Assembly (NCBI GenBank): GCA_037043455.1
Contig: JAWPHD010000003.1
Location: 62,001-126,000 of the forward strand
Origin: Cyrtodaria siliqua
Taxonomy: Eukaryota > Mollusca > Bivalvia > Adapedonta > Hiatellidae
Reading direction: 5' to 3'
DNA length: 64,000 bases
Below the pieces are notes generated by a model. That model worked only from the letters and a program-made list of their open reading frames with translations. It did no database searches and had not been told where the DNA came from. The number at the start of each line of letters is the position of its first letter. The stretch's first letter is position 1. Below are positions 45,141 through 57,241 of the stretch, in pieces. The translations under genes and the position numbers were made by a program.

Positions 45141-46429
45141 AGTATCTAATAAAATTAAATGCCCCGAAGAGCGAAATAAACATAATGGAATTTAGTTAGG
45201 AGCAGCGGTCATGAAGCATGCATATCACAAGTAACAGTCAGAAGACTAAATTAAAAAGCAGACAACATATCCTATAAGTGGTTAAACAATACCCAGAGCC
45301 TTTAATCGGCCGGAGTAGTGGAACCACTGAATCGAAAATTAAGTAAGAAAACAAAAAGAAATGAAAAAGTATCACCGATAATTAAATATAAGTATCGGGC
45401 TCAGCGATCTCCAAAGATCGAATGAATAACAGTACACAACTTTGTAATTTAGAAATGCATATTCATAATTTAGCTAGTTTAAATACAAAACTTCTCTGAT
45501 ATTTCTTTATTGTTTCTAGAACAAGAATGATAACAAAGCATTAAATTAACGACTTTCTGTTGTGTGTTTATATTTTACTGCACACAAAAAGGCTTTATTG
45601 GGTGGGCCTCATAATCTGATTCAAAATTGAATATCACAATGAAAGTGCATGGCTAACAGTGATTTACAGTTACCTATAGAAATTCTCTCCCATACCCAAA
45701 TAAAATAGGCCTGAAATATGTCCTTAAGGTATGTGCGACGGATGATTTCTTTTGTGGTGGAGGCGAACCACCCATTTTTTTCCATGGTAGGACCAGTATT
45801 GTTTACCTCCTACCATCCGTAAGACTCGACACTGCAGTATTTTCATTTGTTAATAAACATGTTATCATACACGTATTATTTAATAAAATAAATTGACATT
45901 GCCAATAGTCGACTGGTCAACAGGTCTCAATGCTTGGAAATACATGTAGCGCATGAACAGGGAGCTCAACAACTGACCAAACGAATATTATGCAATTTTA
46001 AGAAATTGATGTCACACATCTCTAAGAATTGTGTGAATTGTATATAATGGTATTTATAACAGTGTCCATATTCCATATAATTCAAAAAGTACCTATCGGT
46101 TTCTTCGTCATCAACATCAGAGTTCTCGTGTAGGAAAATCAGACAAAACTCACGCGTAAACTTATTATCACGTCGATTATGTTTGAACGCTTAAATCTCA
46201 AGAACTGCAGTTATCGTTTGTAAACGGTCGTCAAGTAGATCTATATAGCTTGTTTCTTGGTTCCTTATATAACAAGAGAGCCACACTTGATAACGATAAT
46301 TTAACAGTACATGCATATAATAACGCTATGAATATATTTTGAACATTACATAATTTATCAACAACATCATGGGACTGTTGATCGATGACGACGCCACACG
46401 TAATTATTCTACGGTAAAAGTAGATATAA

Positions 46430-46480
46430 AAATCGAACAGGAAAAGTAGCATTCAAGGACGATAGTCACTTGACTGTTGC
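46430..46480 (-). repeat. F2 3'-end fragment
   Basis: AGATATAAAAATCGAACAGG, AAAAGTAGCATTCAAGGACG. About 50 bp only. Confidence 0.55.
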
Positions 46481-46708
46481 AAAACTAAGCCGCACTTTTT
46501 CTTCGGAAAATCCGCACGTTATCATTTTGTCAGTAACCCAACGCTTATGTCTACAAATGCATTTATCCGTTGCCAACGTTGATCTATTTATTATTTTGAT
46601 TATGCAATTTAATTGAAATAGTGTTGCACGATACTATGCCATATACGTGTATTGAGTTGTTAGAATTATACGAGTTTTCGTTATACCTCAGATTTGTGTT
46701 TATTTCAG

Positions 46709-46809
46709 ACCCGAACTATCCGTGGTTCAAGTACGTTCTTGAGTGGGAACGATTCACAAGACAACACCCTGATCAGATTCTTAACCTACACTATGAAGAT
46801 TTGAAAGAG
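46709..46809 (+). CDS. Sulfotransferase gene B, fourth exon
   Basis: Acceptor GTTTATTTCAG; 101 bp; ends GAAAGAG|GTCGGA. Two bases complete Tyr, then PNYPWFKYVLEWERFTRQHP and DQILNLHYEDLKE. PWFxxVxxW and the LxLxYEDLK strand are family landmarks in the correct place between the 3'-phosphate site and the DPxxEI helix of the next exon. The donor GTCGGA is non-optimal but the phase-0 join to 49621 gives an uninterrupted family match. Confidence 0.9.
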
Positions 46810-46869
46810 GTCGGACACTTATACGGTTGATGCTTTTTAAATATGCCAGGCCTGAAATTTACCCCTCAT

Positions 46870-47635
46870 TGTTCAGACTATTCTTAGACTTGAGTTCAAG
46901 TACTCAAATTTCGTTCAAAAATATTCCCATGACCTGTAAAAATGGGCAATCGTATGAAGTTGCCATTTATTATTTATACAGGTACATAGCAGCTTGTAAT
47001 GAACGTTTATCCTTTAAACTTAAAGAAATAATTTGATTAACATGTACATACTTGCGCTTAGTAATGCTGCAAAGGTGATCCGTGGAAGCAAAAATCACAA
47101 ACAAGAGAGAAAAGTAGCAGACTATGTTGTATTGAGTCTGTAAAAAAGTATGAAAGGAGAAATTTGGAAATCGTAGAACACGATAAAACAAACACATATT
47201 GCAGTCTCGGTCTGATTGAAACTGTTACTACCGTTCACGCCCACTAGTACCAGGTTGAGCAGAACTCAATATTTAAAATGTCAATAGTACATATATTTGG
47301 GCCATCCCGAAGATGGTATGTATGACGGTGAACATGGAACCTTCAATGCGGTATTTTCACACAATTCCATGTTCAGCGGCGTATGGTCCCAGTTTGTAAG
47401 TCTAAGAATATTCTGAGCCTTGAATTCACCAATCTTGAATTCTTAGGATTAAGCTCAAGTATGCACATTTCAATCACAAATATTTCAATAAGTTTACAGA
47501 CTAAACATTCATAACAAGCTGCTATGTATAAATATGATGCATACTAATAAATAGCAACTTCTTACGATTGTTTATCTTTAAAGTCCATGGAAATATTTGT
47601 GAACGAATTTGCAGTACTTGAGCTCAAGTCTAAGT
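46870..47635. repeat. Inverted duplication in gene B intron
   Basis: 46870-47040 (AGACTTGAGTTCAAGTACTC, ACATAGCAGCTTGTAATGAA) recurs as complement at 47480-47635 (TTCATAACAAGCTGCTATGT, GAGCTCAAGTCTAAGT). Gene A has one copy (1-200) directly followed by the sequence that in B comes only after the inverted copy. S1/S2 pieces lie between the arms. Confidence 0.8.
47066..47270 (+). repeat. S1 head joined to S2
   Basis: GCAAAGGTGATCCGTGGAAG to TTGTATTGAGTCTG (S1), then TAAAAAAGTATGAAAGGAGA, GCAGTCTCGGTCTGATTGAA and GGTTGAGCAGAACTCAATAT (S2). The 3' hairpin's left arm is deleted here. Confidence 0.7.
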
Positions 47636-47989
47636 AAAGTTTGAAGAATGGTTGGTGAATTCCAGGCCGGACTCCCTGTATTTCGATGGCCTGTATTTAA
47701 AAGCGTTTCTTTTATTGTTGCATAGTCTTGTACTAGGCTGTAGTTTTAAAAAAAAATACGATATCTGTCTCAACAGAAGTGGAATGAGAATTAAAACGAA
47801 TATACTTAAGAGTAAAATAAATATGAATAATGAATATAAATTAAAAACAACAACAACATTTAACACTAAATCCCAAGATAAGTGTAATATAGGATTACAT
47901 TGTTCTAGACAACTATCCCTTCTTACAATGAGATATATTCGGTTTTGATCACCTTCTAAGAAAATTAAGTTCATGAAACAAGTATACAA

Positions 47990-48250
47990 AAGGGATCTGA
48001 CGGGTTTCCTGACCACTTTACAGCATTAATCAGGAAATTCGTCAGAAAAGGATACGACCATTTATTATTGCAACACACTTTGCTTCAGTTATCCCTGTGC
48101 AATAACTAAACGACCTGTAGGCAAACGGAGATAGGTGCATGAACTTTCGTCCTAAGTTTTTTTTGGTCGTGACCTCGATTGGTTTTCTCTTTGGCTGCAG
48201 CTGCTGTGGTTGTTCTGGATATATCCAGAGGTTTTTATCTCGACTTTTCC
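47990..48250 (+). pseudogene. Penelope-like RT C-terminal fragment
   Basis: GGGATCTGACGGGTTTCCTG, GGAAATTCGTCAGAAAAGGA match 4838-4900 (GFPDHF, RKFVRKGYDH). Ends in GGTTGTTCTGGATATATCC, as at 5075-5110. Confidence 0.6.
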
Positions 48251-48291
48251 GAAGGAAAAAAAAGAGCTATTGTCATAGCTGTCGTCGTCGA

Positions 48292-48665
48292 TGTTACCTC
48301 TCATGAACAGACTCAATAAACCGAGTCTGCTACGTTTATCGCTTGTTTGTGTTTGTTCCTTCCAAGGGAACCCATTTCAGTATTTATTGATATTGACACT
48401 AGCGTTTGTTTAGTGCTGTACGGCAGCCGTAAAATGTCGACCCGACTACAAATCAGTAGTGTTATTATTTACTGGTCCTTTGGGATCACCAAACCCAATA
48501 TGTGTGGCTTTAAAGTAGAATATCGCTTAAGCCGGTGCTAGCAGGCGTGAGAGGTGTTGCATTATAAATTACCTCTAATGAACAGACTCAATAAAACCGA
48601 GTCTGCTACTTTTATTTCTTGTTTGTGTTTGTTGCTTCCAAGGGATCCCCATTTCAGTATTTATT
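48292..48665 (-). repeat. Repeat S1, 1.4 tandem units, minus strand
   Basis: CATGAACAGACTCAATAAAC, TTTCAGTATTTATTGATATT (unit border near 48395), GGCTTTAAAGTAGAATATCG, TAAGCCGGTGCTAGCAGGCG, then a second AACAGACTCAATAAAACCGA at 48579 and GTATTTATTG end at 48665. Head-to-tail as in 22095-22891. Confidence 0.8.
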
Positions 48666-48985
48666 GTATCTCCCAAACCACTAAACATAATGAATTGAAA
48701 CTTCATTCAGCATTATTTGATGACACCACAAACCAGGTTCTATAACTCATGATTTTATTTTAACAAAATTATGGTCCCTTTCTACTTAGCAAACTTGGTT
48801 AAAGTATGTATGTAAGCTTGGTTAAAGTTTGTATGTAAACTTGTATGTCAAAAAGTAATATACATGATTGATTGAAACTTCATACATGTATTTAGCATCA
48901 TTAAAGACACCACAGAGCCAGGTTCTATAACTCATGCTTTTATTTTAACAAAAGTATGGCCCCTTTCATGCTTAGAAAACTTGGT
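48665..48985 (+). repeat. ~190-bp repeat, two diverged units
   Basis: TTGAAACTTCAT, CAGGTTCTATAACTCATG, TTTTATTTTAACAAAA and TATGGNCCCTTTC occur twice in the same order. Confidence 0.75.
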
Positions 48986-49620
48986 GAACGTTTGTACATT
49001 TAATTCATTTTGAGCAAATAAAAAATGATACTTTTCCCCTTTGAACTTTTGAACGAGAAAATGGTCCATCTAAATGAGTAACAATGTGTTCCATTTAATG
49101 GTTTATTGAGATTTTCAAGTTAACAAGTTTTATTCTTTCCCGTTGAATTGGTTTTATTTTTAAAATATAATTTAAAAGTTACCACGTCTTTTCAATGATA
49201 GCATACTTTGATGAGAAAGAATGAGTTTGTTATGGCAATTTATAATTCCAAAACTCGAAAGGTCAGAGGTAGTAAACATTGGGAATGCCGTGTATCTATT
49301 TAACACAATCCAAGTAAATTGGACTGGTTCCTGTAATTGTAGAGACAAACATATTTCCCCATGTCTACGGTATATTATTAATATGCATTTGTTTAGCTAT
49401 ATTATAATTATATATGTAGGTACAGTAAATGTAGCAAATCACCAATAATTTGGTATTCGAAATACAAAAGGTAAATGCAAAAAGTTATACAAATGTTTTC
49501 GCATGTAATCTCTAGATTATCTGGAGACATATAATGTGAATACTAATCGATTTATCGTATTAAATATACACTAAAATGCCACCTTCTTTTTAAATGCATT
49601 TACCCCATGTTTTAACTCAG

Positions 49621-49807
49621 GATCCTGTCCGCGAGATCAAGAAGATCAACACGTTCCTGAACTATCACCGAGATGATGACCTCATCGCAACAATCGCAGA
49701 TGCTTGCTCTTTTCACAACTTGAAAAAGGCCGACTCAGACGTTAAAGTATCTACATTATCCCACAAAGCAAAGGCTGGTGACGGGTCCTCTATTATGTAT
49801 AGAAAAG
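49621..49807 (+). CDS. Sulfotransferase gene B, fifth exon
   Basis: Acceptor GTTTTAACTCAG, donor AAAG|GTACAT; 187 bp as in gene A. Encodes DPVREIKKINTFLNYHRDDD, IATIADACSFHNLKKADSDV and ends MYRK plus one base. Compared with gene A (7744-7930) most of the 62 codons agree; differences include K/T, M/L, E/D and the STMAQKTKTDDG / STLSHKAKAGDG segment. The divergence is concentrated in that loop. Confidence 0.93.
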
Positions 49808-49916
49808 GTACATTAAACATGGTTTTATATAATTTTATTATAAATAGCATACTATGTAATTACGTTTTAAAACACACTTCACTTTAGCATTCACAGAGCA
49901 CATTCATCAAAACTAA

Positions 49917-49928
49917 ATTCAAGCAAAG
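49917..49928 (+). repeat. Target-site duplication of the LINE, left
   Basis: ATTCAAGCAAAG, repeated exactly at 55566-55577. Confidence 0.85.
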
Positions 49929-50597
49929 TATCCCCCCCCCCCCCCCCCCCCCCCCACAGTCGGTGGTGGGGTGATAAGAATCAACCGACTTCTCGTTACT
50001 TAGCAGAGGGGTCGGATACCCCACCCGAAAAATAACCCACCTGTTGACCGTGGGTGGCGACCCGTGTCGTTGGAGAAGGGAATCCTGGTGGTTGAGTGAC
50101 GTGGAGTTATGGTAGTTTCACGTTTTTCACGTTACAACCCACCACTTTGGTCTGGACTTCAACTAGACAGGCGGTTAGGTTAGTCCGATCTGATCAATCG
50201 GTTTGTCAAGCCAGCTATACGGGATCCTAGCTTCTTGTTTAAATCATATCTCTCTCATCCACCTTGTTTAATATCTTACTCGCCTTTTATTTTGTCCTCT
50301 TTAAACATAATGTAGAAAGGACCTTTATGGCGGTGGCGCTAGGGCTAACCATGTATTTCTGAACGCTATATGGCTATACTCGTGCCACTTTTAGGCGGAA
50401 CATAAGTGCAGCTCTTCGACCTTTTAGTTAAGGGGTTATGTCCGCTGTGTGGTATGGGGGGTCTGATGCGTTAGTTTTATATGAGTATACTCTTCACGTA
50501 TTCTTGGCATTTGTCTGTCGGATATCCATAGCAATTGTCCCCTTGTTGGACTCCGAGGTAGGTGAGAAGCGTGGAGAATGAATATCAATTCTCCATT

Positions 50598-51891
50598 ATG
50601 GCACCCAAACACGGACACAAAACAACTACTGGTTTTAAACGATTTAGAGAAGAGTCCGAATCTGAATCTGATGAGGATATTTCACATTTAAATTTGCCTC
50701 GTTTTCTGAATATTATCTCTCTAGAGGATGACAAAGCTATCACTAGACTCTCTCCTTTTGCCATCTCCAAGGCTTTACTTGGCATCGCCGGTGAGCCAAG
50801 GAGTGTTAAAAAACTTAATAATGGAAAACTTCTTGTTGAGTGTGCCAAAAAAGTACTCTCCAGGGAACTGGAGCACTGCACTCTTGAAGAAATGACTCAC
50901 AATCTTAAGTCTCAAGGTGTGACTGAGGTAACGCGCATCAGTACGAGGAGGGGTGGCAAACCCACTCCTACCAATACTTTTGTGCTTATTTTCAGCACAC
51001 CAAATCTGCCAAAGACCATCAAGATTGGATATATCATTCTATTAGTTGACCCCTTTATTCCAAACCCTCTACGATGTTTTAACTGTCAATTCTTTGGTCA
51101 CCATAGATAAAGATGCAAACGAGCTGCTCCTGTCCATGCCCTTTGCGGGTCATAGCAACTTCGCGAATTGCAAAAATACCGCCTCTTGCGTTAACTGCAA
51201 GGGGACCCACGGGGCTTTCTCTAGGGATTGTCCGAAGTGGAAGCACGAAAGGGAAATACAGAAGATTAAGATTGAGAACATTTATTTTCCTGAAGCTAGA
51301 AAACTTGTTGAAAACCTTACTCCGCCCACTCCATCTGGCAAATCATATGCCGATGCGAGTAGGTTTGAGAAACCAGCTACCAGGTCTGTCGCGGCGCAGA
51401 CCGTGTTAACCTGGCCAATAGACTCCGACAAGTTTGAAATCTGCTAAAACATCTTCAGCCTCTCAAACTTTGGTCCTCTTAAATAAGCCTCATGTAGATA
51501 ACAAACCTCTTGTGGCTTCCAAGCCTAAAACTCCTTCAACTATATCCTCAACAACTCCTACATTTACTGCATCTACTTCATCTATTTCGAAATCGACGGA
51601 CTCTGGTGCAACCCGATGAACTCTTCCAAATCCGACGAACTCTCAACTCTCCCAAGAGTTCGTCACCAAGCAGAACTAGCAACCACGGACGTGACAGCAA
51701 GGAAACAGAAAACTCCCGGGTTATGGAAGCAGTTCAAAGGATCTAATGATCCAGTTAGACCGCACAACAGATTCGGAGACTTGGAGATGGAGGTTGATGA
51801 TCCAGCAAATATGGATCTCCCAAAGTCTCCTAAGTCTGCCAATCGAACAGCCGTACACCCGTACTTCCGCCTTAGTGACAAAATCAAATAA
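50598..51891 (+). pseudogene. LINE ORF1 (nucleic-acid-binding), frameshifted
   Basis: Starts MAPKHGHKTTTGFKRFREES, continues with LPRFLNIISLEDDKAITRLS, SPFAISKALLGIAG, and reaches RCFNCQFFGHHR, the first zinc knuckle, where a stop and frameshift occur (51108). The next frame gives GHSNFANCKNTASCVNCKGT and FSRDCPKWKHEREIQKIK (second knuckle region). The end (FRLSDKIK) is in a third frame. ORF1 proteins of this class bind element RNA. Confidence 0.8.
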
Positions 51892-51892
51892 G

Positions 51893-52872
51893 GTCATTCA
51901 ATGGAACTGCCGAGGTTTAAAACCTAATTATGATGAAATCAGCTTACTTTTAAATAAACACAACCCTGTTGCATTTTGTCTTCAAGAAACTTTCTTGAAG
52001 ACTAGTGATAATATATATTTTAAAATCTATTCATTGTATAACTATATTAGTGATACAGGTGATATAGCTTCTGGAGGAGTTTCGATTCTTGTGTGAATCG
52101 AAACAATCTTCACAGAACTGTTGCGCTGAAAACTGGTTTGCAAGCTGTTGCGGTCAGTGTTACTATGCACAGAGTTAAAACAATATTCTCCTTATATTTA
52201 CTGCCCAGTTCTTCACTATACCTTAAAGATCTAAATCACCTAGTTCCACAATTACCATTACCTTTTATATTCTTGGGTGATTTTAATGCGCACAACTACG
52301 TATGGGGTTGTAAGGATATAAACGATAAAGGCAAGAAAGTTGAGGATTTCTTAGCCAAAAATAATTTGTGTCTTTTTAATTATTCCATTGATTTAATAAT
52401 ATGCGATCCAACGCTCTTGATGGATTATTCGTGGAGTGTTGTTGACGACCTATGTGGAAGTGACCAATTCCCCTTATTTCTTGAAAATATCGGCCCTCCA
52501 CTTCTCGAAAAAACGCAACGATGGAAACTTCGCAAAGCTGATTGGGATACGTTTCAATCTCTTTGTAAGGAACAATTAAAGTCTCCCGTTTTCGAGGATG
52601 TCGAAGACGCAACTGCTCTTTTTACCAAAACCCTTCATGATATAGCTGATCAAACTATTCCAAAAACCTTGGCAAATCCAAAACGTCCACATAAACCATG
52701 GTACGATGATGACTGCAAAAAGGCAGTCAGCGATCGTAAAGCTGTATTGAATGCTTTTAACTTGGGGCCAACTCAAAATAATTTAGATACTTTGAGAGTC
52801 TTTCGTTCGAAAGGCCGTCGTACTATTAAGGATAGCAAGAGGAAATCCTGGAGATCTTATGTCTCTGACTGA
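51893..52872 (+). pseudogene. LINE ORF2, endonuclease part
   Basis: KVIQWNCRGLKPNYDEISLL, AFCLQETFLK (catalytic Glu), a stop and frameshift near 52090, FIFLGDFNAHNYVWGC (GDFNxH), then SWSVVDDLCGSDQFPLFLEN where the catalytic SDHxPI motif reads SDQFPL. APE-type endonuclease nicking the target; His to Gln plus the stop indicate loss of function. The linker KPWYDDDCKKAVSDRKA follows. Confidence 0.82.
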
Positions 52873-53079
52873 TCTCTCGCTCATCTCTTAAGAAGACATG
52901 GGACATCGTCCGGAAAATAAACGGTAAAGGTAATTCTAGTTGTGTAAATCATCTTAAAACTCATATTGAAGATATTATATATGTCAAAGATATTACAAAC
53001 ACTTTGGCAAAAACATTTTCTAAAAACTCTTCTTCTGACAACTGTCAAATGTTCTAAAAAATAAGAACACTAAAAGAAC

Positions 53080-54560
53080 AGAAGAAGCTGAATTTCAAGT
53101 CGAAAATTTGGAGAATTACAATAAACTGTTCACTCTCAAAGAACTTCGAGAATCCCTTAAAAAATCTCATGATACATCAGCTGGTCCTGATGATATCCAT
53201 TATCAATTATTAAAACATTTACCTAAAACCTGTCTCTCTGCACTTCTTGATATATTTAATGAGGTTTGGGTGACAGGAAACTTCCCCGATTCTTGGCGGG
53301 AAGCAATCGTTATTCCAGTCCCCAAACCTGGAAAGGATCATACGGACCCAATAAATTATCGCCGTATTGCTTTAACGAGTTGTATATGTAAAACCATGAA
53401 ACGACTGATTAATGAGAGACTCGTTTGATACCTGGAATCCAACAAGCTGATAACAAAGTATCAAAGTGGATTCCGCCGCCAACGAGGCACAACAGACAAT
53501 CTCATTCGATTTGAATCATTTATTAGGGAAGCTTTCGTAAAGAAAGAACATATAGTCGCTGTATTTTTTGTTTTGACTTGGAGAAAGCTTATGATACTGC
53601 ATGGAAGTACGTTATCATGAATGATCTTTATGACCTTGGTCTTAAAGGCCGATTACCAATTTGTATAGAGAATTTCTTAGATGATAAACAGTTTCGTATC
53701 CGAATGGGTTCAACCCTCTCTTACATTCATGAACAGGAGATGGGTGTACCACAGGGCAGCAGACTCTCTGTCACACTTTTTAATATAAAAATTAACAGTA
53801 TAATTAAATGCATCAATCCTGGTGTGGATTGCTCTCTATATGTTGACGACTTTGTTATATGTTATCGTGCAAAAAACATGAACACTATTGAGAGACAACT
53901 TCAACAATGTCTGAATAAACTTCAGACCTGGTCGGACGAAAATGGTTTCAAATTTTCTAAATCTAAAACTACTTGTATGCACTTTTGTCTTAAAACTCTT
54001 AATTTACTTAACGTTTTTGTACACACTAATTGGGGAGCAGATCGTTAAGTTCTTTTACGACATTATAGATCTCTTATCAGATCAAAGCTGGACTACGGCT
54101 CAATAGTATATGGATCGACTCGCAAGTCATACTTGCAGATTCTCGATCCTATACATAATCAAGTATTACGACTCGCCTTAGGTGCCTTTCGTACATCACC
54201 AGCCGAAAGTCAATATGTTGAAGCTAATGAACCATCACTGTCTCATAGACGGGACAAATTAGCCCTTCAATATGCCATTAAATTAAAATCTAACCCTTCA
54301 AACCCAACTTTCGATAATGTTTTTAATCCTAGTTATGAACATCTTTTTCATAGAAAACCGAAGGCCATTCGACCAAAATTAGGAGACACTGAAATCGACC
54401 TAAATTTGATTGCCAAGTACAAAGTACCACAAATTCCACCGTGGACTTTGGAAACACCAACACTTATCTTTGATTTTGTAATAGTAACAAATCCAGTACA
54501 GACCCTACTGTCTTTTAAAGCAAATTTAATGAAATTAATCGAAATGCAGTAGCTTTCAAC
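53080..54560 (+). pseudogene. LINE ORF2, reverse transcriptase part
   Basis: LKKSHDTSAGPDDIHYQLLK, DSWREAIVIPVPKPGKD, YRRIALTSCICKTMKRLI, a TGA (53426), GFRRQRGTTDNLIRFES, then in another frame EKAYDTAWKYVIMNDL, MGVPQGSRLSVTLFNIKI, SLYVDDFVICYRAK (catalytic YVDD), WSDENGFKFSKSKT and, after another stop, DPIHNQVLRLALGAFRTSPA. Motif order is typical of I/Jockey elements. Confidence 0.88.
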
Positions 54561-54564
54561 ATAT

Positions 54565-55345
54565 ATACACAGATGGTTCTAAAGATGGAGATAAGGTAGA
54601 TGCAGCAGCTGCTGTTCACAAACACAGCATAAAGAGCCGCCTGCCTGACAAGGCCTCTATCTTTTCAGCTGAACTTAAGGCAATTGAACTTGCATTAAAT
54701 TATATCCAGGAATCTGATGATGACCATTTTGTAATCTTTTCTAATTCCCTTTCATCTCTTCAAGCACTGGGTAATATGAAACATGATAACGCAGTTGTGC
54801 TTTAGCTTTTAGAAAAGTACAATTCTCTTATAGTTGATAATGTTATTATTTTCTGCTGGCTTCCAAGCCATGTAGGAATCCGTGGTAAGGATAGAGCAGA
54901 TAATTCTGCTAAAGCAGCATCATGTTTACGTATATCTAATGCTAAATTACCTTATACTGATTTTAAAAGTTATATTAACACATTTATTCGTAAATCTTGG
55001 CAAGCCGCTTGGGATCTGTCAGTTAACAATAAACTCCATTTAATTAAACCGTTACTAGGAGAATGGCGTTCTTCTAGTAGACCCATTCGTCACGAAGAAG
55101 TTGTCCTAGCACGGTGCAGGATAGGGTATACACGTTATACTCATTCATATTTATTACAAGCTGAGCAATTACCAGAATGTTTTGCACCGTTAACGGTCAA
55201 ACACATCTTGTTGGAATGTGTAGACTTTGATGCCATTCGTCAATGGTACTACAATGTTAATACTATGAATGAGTTATTTGAGACTATATATTTTAGTCTT
55301 GTTTTAGATTTCCTAAAAGAAATCAGACTATATAAATCATTATAA
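54565..55345 (+). pseudogene. LINE ORF2, RNase H and C terminus
   Basis: HIYTDGSKDGDKVDAAAAV, SIFSAELKAIELALN, IFSNSLSSLQAL (the third acidic residue, usually SDS, is Asn), a TAG at about 54803, then FCWLPSHVGIRGKDRADNSA. The tail RCRIGYTRYTHSYLL and CFAPLTVKHILLECVDF is the usual C-terminal Cys/His region. Stops and the lost Asp mark decay. Confidence 0.85.
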
Positions 55346-55565
55346 TGTGTTCTTATATATATATACGTGTTTATATACCCGTTGATGGGCCTTTGTTGAT
55401 TTACATATATAGTTTATATTACTATCATATCATCCCTTATTTTTAAATAGTTTTGTCTTTATATAGTTACATTAATTTTTAATTACTACTTAATTTCTTC
55501 ATCTGCGAACAATATGACCTATTTATGTGTCGACGTGCCGTAAAACACCATACATTCATTCATTC

Positions 55566-55577
55566 ATTCAAGCAAAG
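55566..55577 (+). repeat. Target-site duplication of the LINE, right
   Basis: ATTCAAGCAAAG, identical to 49917-49928; its ATTC may belong to the CATT tail. Confidence 0.85.
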
Positions 55578-55589
55578 AATATGACATCA

Positions 55590-56570
55590 AAAAACTAAAC
55601 CTGTTGGCAACAGGTTTACCGCCTTGGATGGGTCAGTGGCTAAAAGGCGCAGGCGGGGTGGGGGTGGGGTGTGGGGGGGGGGGGGTGGCTTGGGTATAAA
55701 CTTAGTTCTAGGTTTCATTAAACTTAACTCTTATCCCATTTTCATCCCAATGTAACAAGACAGTGCCTATAAAGAAATACCCGCCATGCTCTATCTTCTA
55801 ACGAACTAGGCAACATGAATAGGCAAGGTAAGTAAATACAAAAAGATTATCATTTAAATATCAATTAAAAACACAATGGATTGGGCAGCCGCACAGTAAG
55901 TAAGCAGTTACTGCGCGTTAGTCAAAGCAATAAGAGAATAAACCGTGAAGGGCACGACAAGGCAAGACTGAAAAAAAAATACGAAAATCTACCATTCTTC
56001 GACGTCGTTATAGGGTCACATTCTGTCTGGTTACCGCGCAATCATATGGGCGAACTGTACATGGGTCAACCACTAAACATGCAGTGCGCTGTTTAGTAAC
56101 CTCTTTTGTTAAAATTAGATATAAAAGTCGAACATAAAATGTAGCAATAAAGAACCACAGTCAACCAAACACACATAGAAACAACAATTACAAAGACGAA
56201 TATAAAGCAATATATGACAACACAGACATAAACGTGTTGACAATAGGGCCAGTGGCAAAATATGCCGCTGGAGTTTAAACCAGATTCTAGGATGCACCTA
56301 ACCTCACTCAATCTGTAGTGTTGTTATCCCCCAAAAACGGGATGGAGAGTGTAAATAATGATATTCCCTCAACCAGCTTATATTCTCTATCAAACAAGGC
56401 AGCATTACTAGGCAATATAAGTATAACACATAAATGGTCATACATAAAACATATAAACAACAAATCCTAGAAAGCCATAGTTTAAAGCTTACTATTGTAT
56501 GAAAGTAGTCATAACCTAGGATCTTCCGCAGTTTGTTTATCACATCATCATAATAGTTATTGTCACAGAA
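55590..56570 (-). repeat. Two F2/Penelope-like fragments, minus strand
   Basis: 55600-56100 holds an F2 part (CCGCCTTGGATGGGTCAGTG, ATCCCAATGTAACAAGACAG) followed by RT C-terminal sequence (GGTCAACCACTAAACATGCA, GCGCTGT). 56110-56570 repeats the order: AAAAGTCGAACATAAAATGT, AGTGGCAAAATATGCCGCTG, then RT-like ATGAAAGTAGTCATAACC. A G-run lies at 55670-55690. Confidence 0.6.
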
Positions 56571-56799
56571 GAGATTTTAAATTACCCACGTTACGTTTAA
56601 TAATGGAGACGTAAAGAAATCAAATAACGAAACCTCAAAATTACAATAATATAGCCTTATTTAATTTATTAGATGTATTCAATTAAACAATATATATTAG
56701 TTATATATTGCATTCTTCTATCGATTGACTTGTATGTGTGTGCGCGTTCTTGTCTTTGATTGGCCATTTGCATTTTGCTTACACCTGGACCTAAACATT

Positions 56800-56900
56800 A
56801 CATTCTTGTTTGTCTGTCTGCGTGTTTGTTTCTGTGTTTTGTGGTTGACTGTCCTCCTTGAATGCTACTTTCACTGTCCGATATTTTTATATTTCTTTGA
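56800..56900 (+). repeat. Short F2 insertion in gene B only
   Basis: TTGTTTGTCTGTCTGCGTG to CCGATATTTTTATATTTCT. Flanking sequence aligns to gene A near 8660 (CGTGGACCTAAAAATA) where it is absent. Confidence 0.7.
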
Positions 56901-57026
56901 CGTAAGGCAGGCGCGCGCTCTCGTCTTTGGTTGAGAACAGCTCTGTAAAATGCCCGCGAAGTAGTATGTTTATACAAAGTACATAAAGCCATACAACATA
57001 ATACAGATAGATGTATTCGTAAAGCA

Positions 57027-57241
57027 TGGTAGGTAGCGCCGTGGTGTAATGGTTAGCATTGCGGCTTAGTAACCCAGGGATCGCGCGTTCAATCCCAGCC
57101 AGGACCGAATTGGGTTAATTATCGAAATATTTCATAAGTATTTCCTACCTTACCAGTCCTTCGGATGAGACTTAAAACCTAGGTCTGCTCGCTAAAATGC
57201 TTAGTGCAATACAGCGAGGATAAATAAAAGCTTATACACAC
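57027..57241 (+). repeat. tRNA-derived SINE with 12-bp target duplication
   Basis: GCGCCGTGGTGTAATGGTTA (A box) and GCGCGTTCAATCCCAGCC (B box) form the tRNA head; the body contains AGTCCTTCGGATGAGAC, TTAAAACCTAGGTC, a central stretch I recall from invertebrate SINEs. Exact flanking duplication ATTCGTAAAGCA at 57015-57026 and 57242-57253; gene A has a single GTATTCGTAAAGC near 9022. Likely a recent Pol III SINE. Confidence 0.9.

Larger units (their letters stand above)
49929..55565 (+). mobile_element. I/Jockey-type LINE with RNase H
   Basis: A 5.6-kb non-LTR retrotransposon in gene B's last intron, sense orientation. It starts with about 26 C after TAT and a GC-rich 5' UTR, has ORF1, then endonuclease, reverse transcriptase and RNase H, and ends TAAAACACCATACATTCATT with (CATT)n. 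Flanked by the 12-bp duplication ATTCAAGCAAAG (its first bases overlap the CATT tail). Full length but carries stops and frameshifts in both ORFs, so it is not autonomous. Absent from the aligned gene A intron. Confidence 0.92.
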
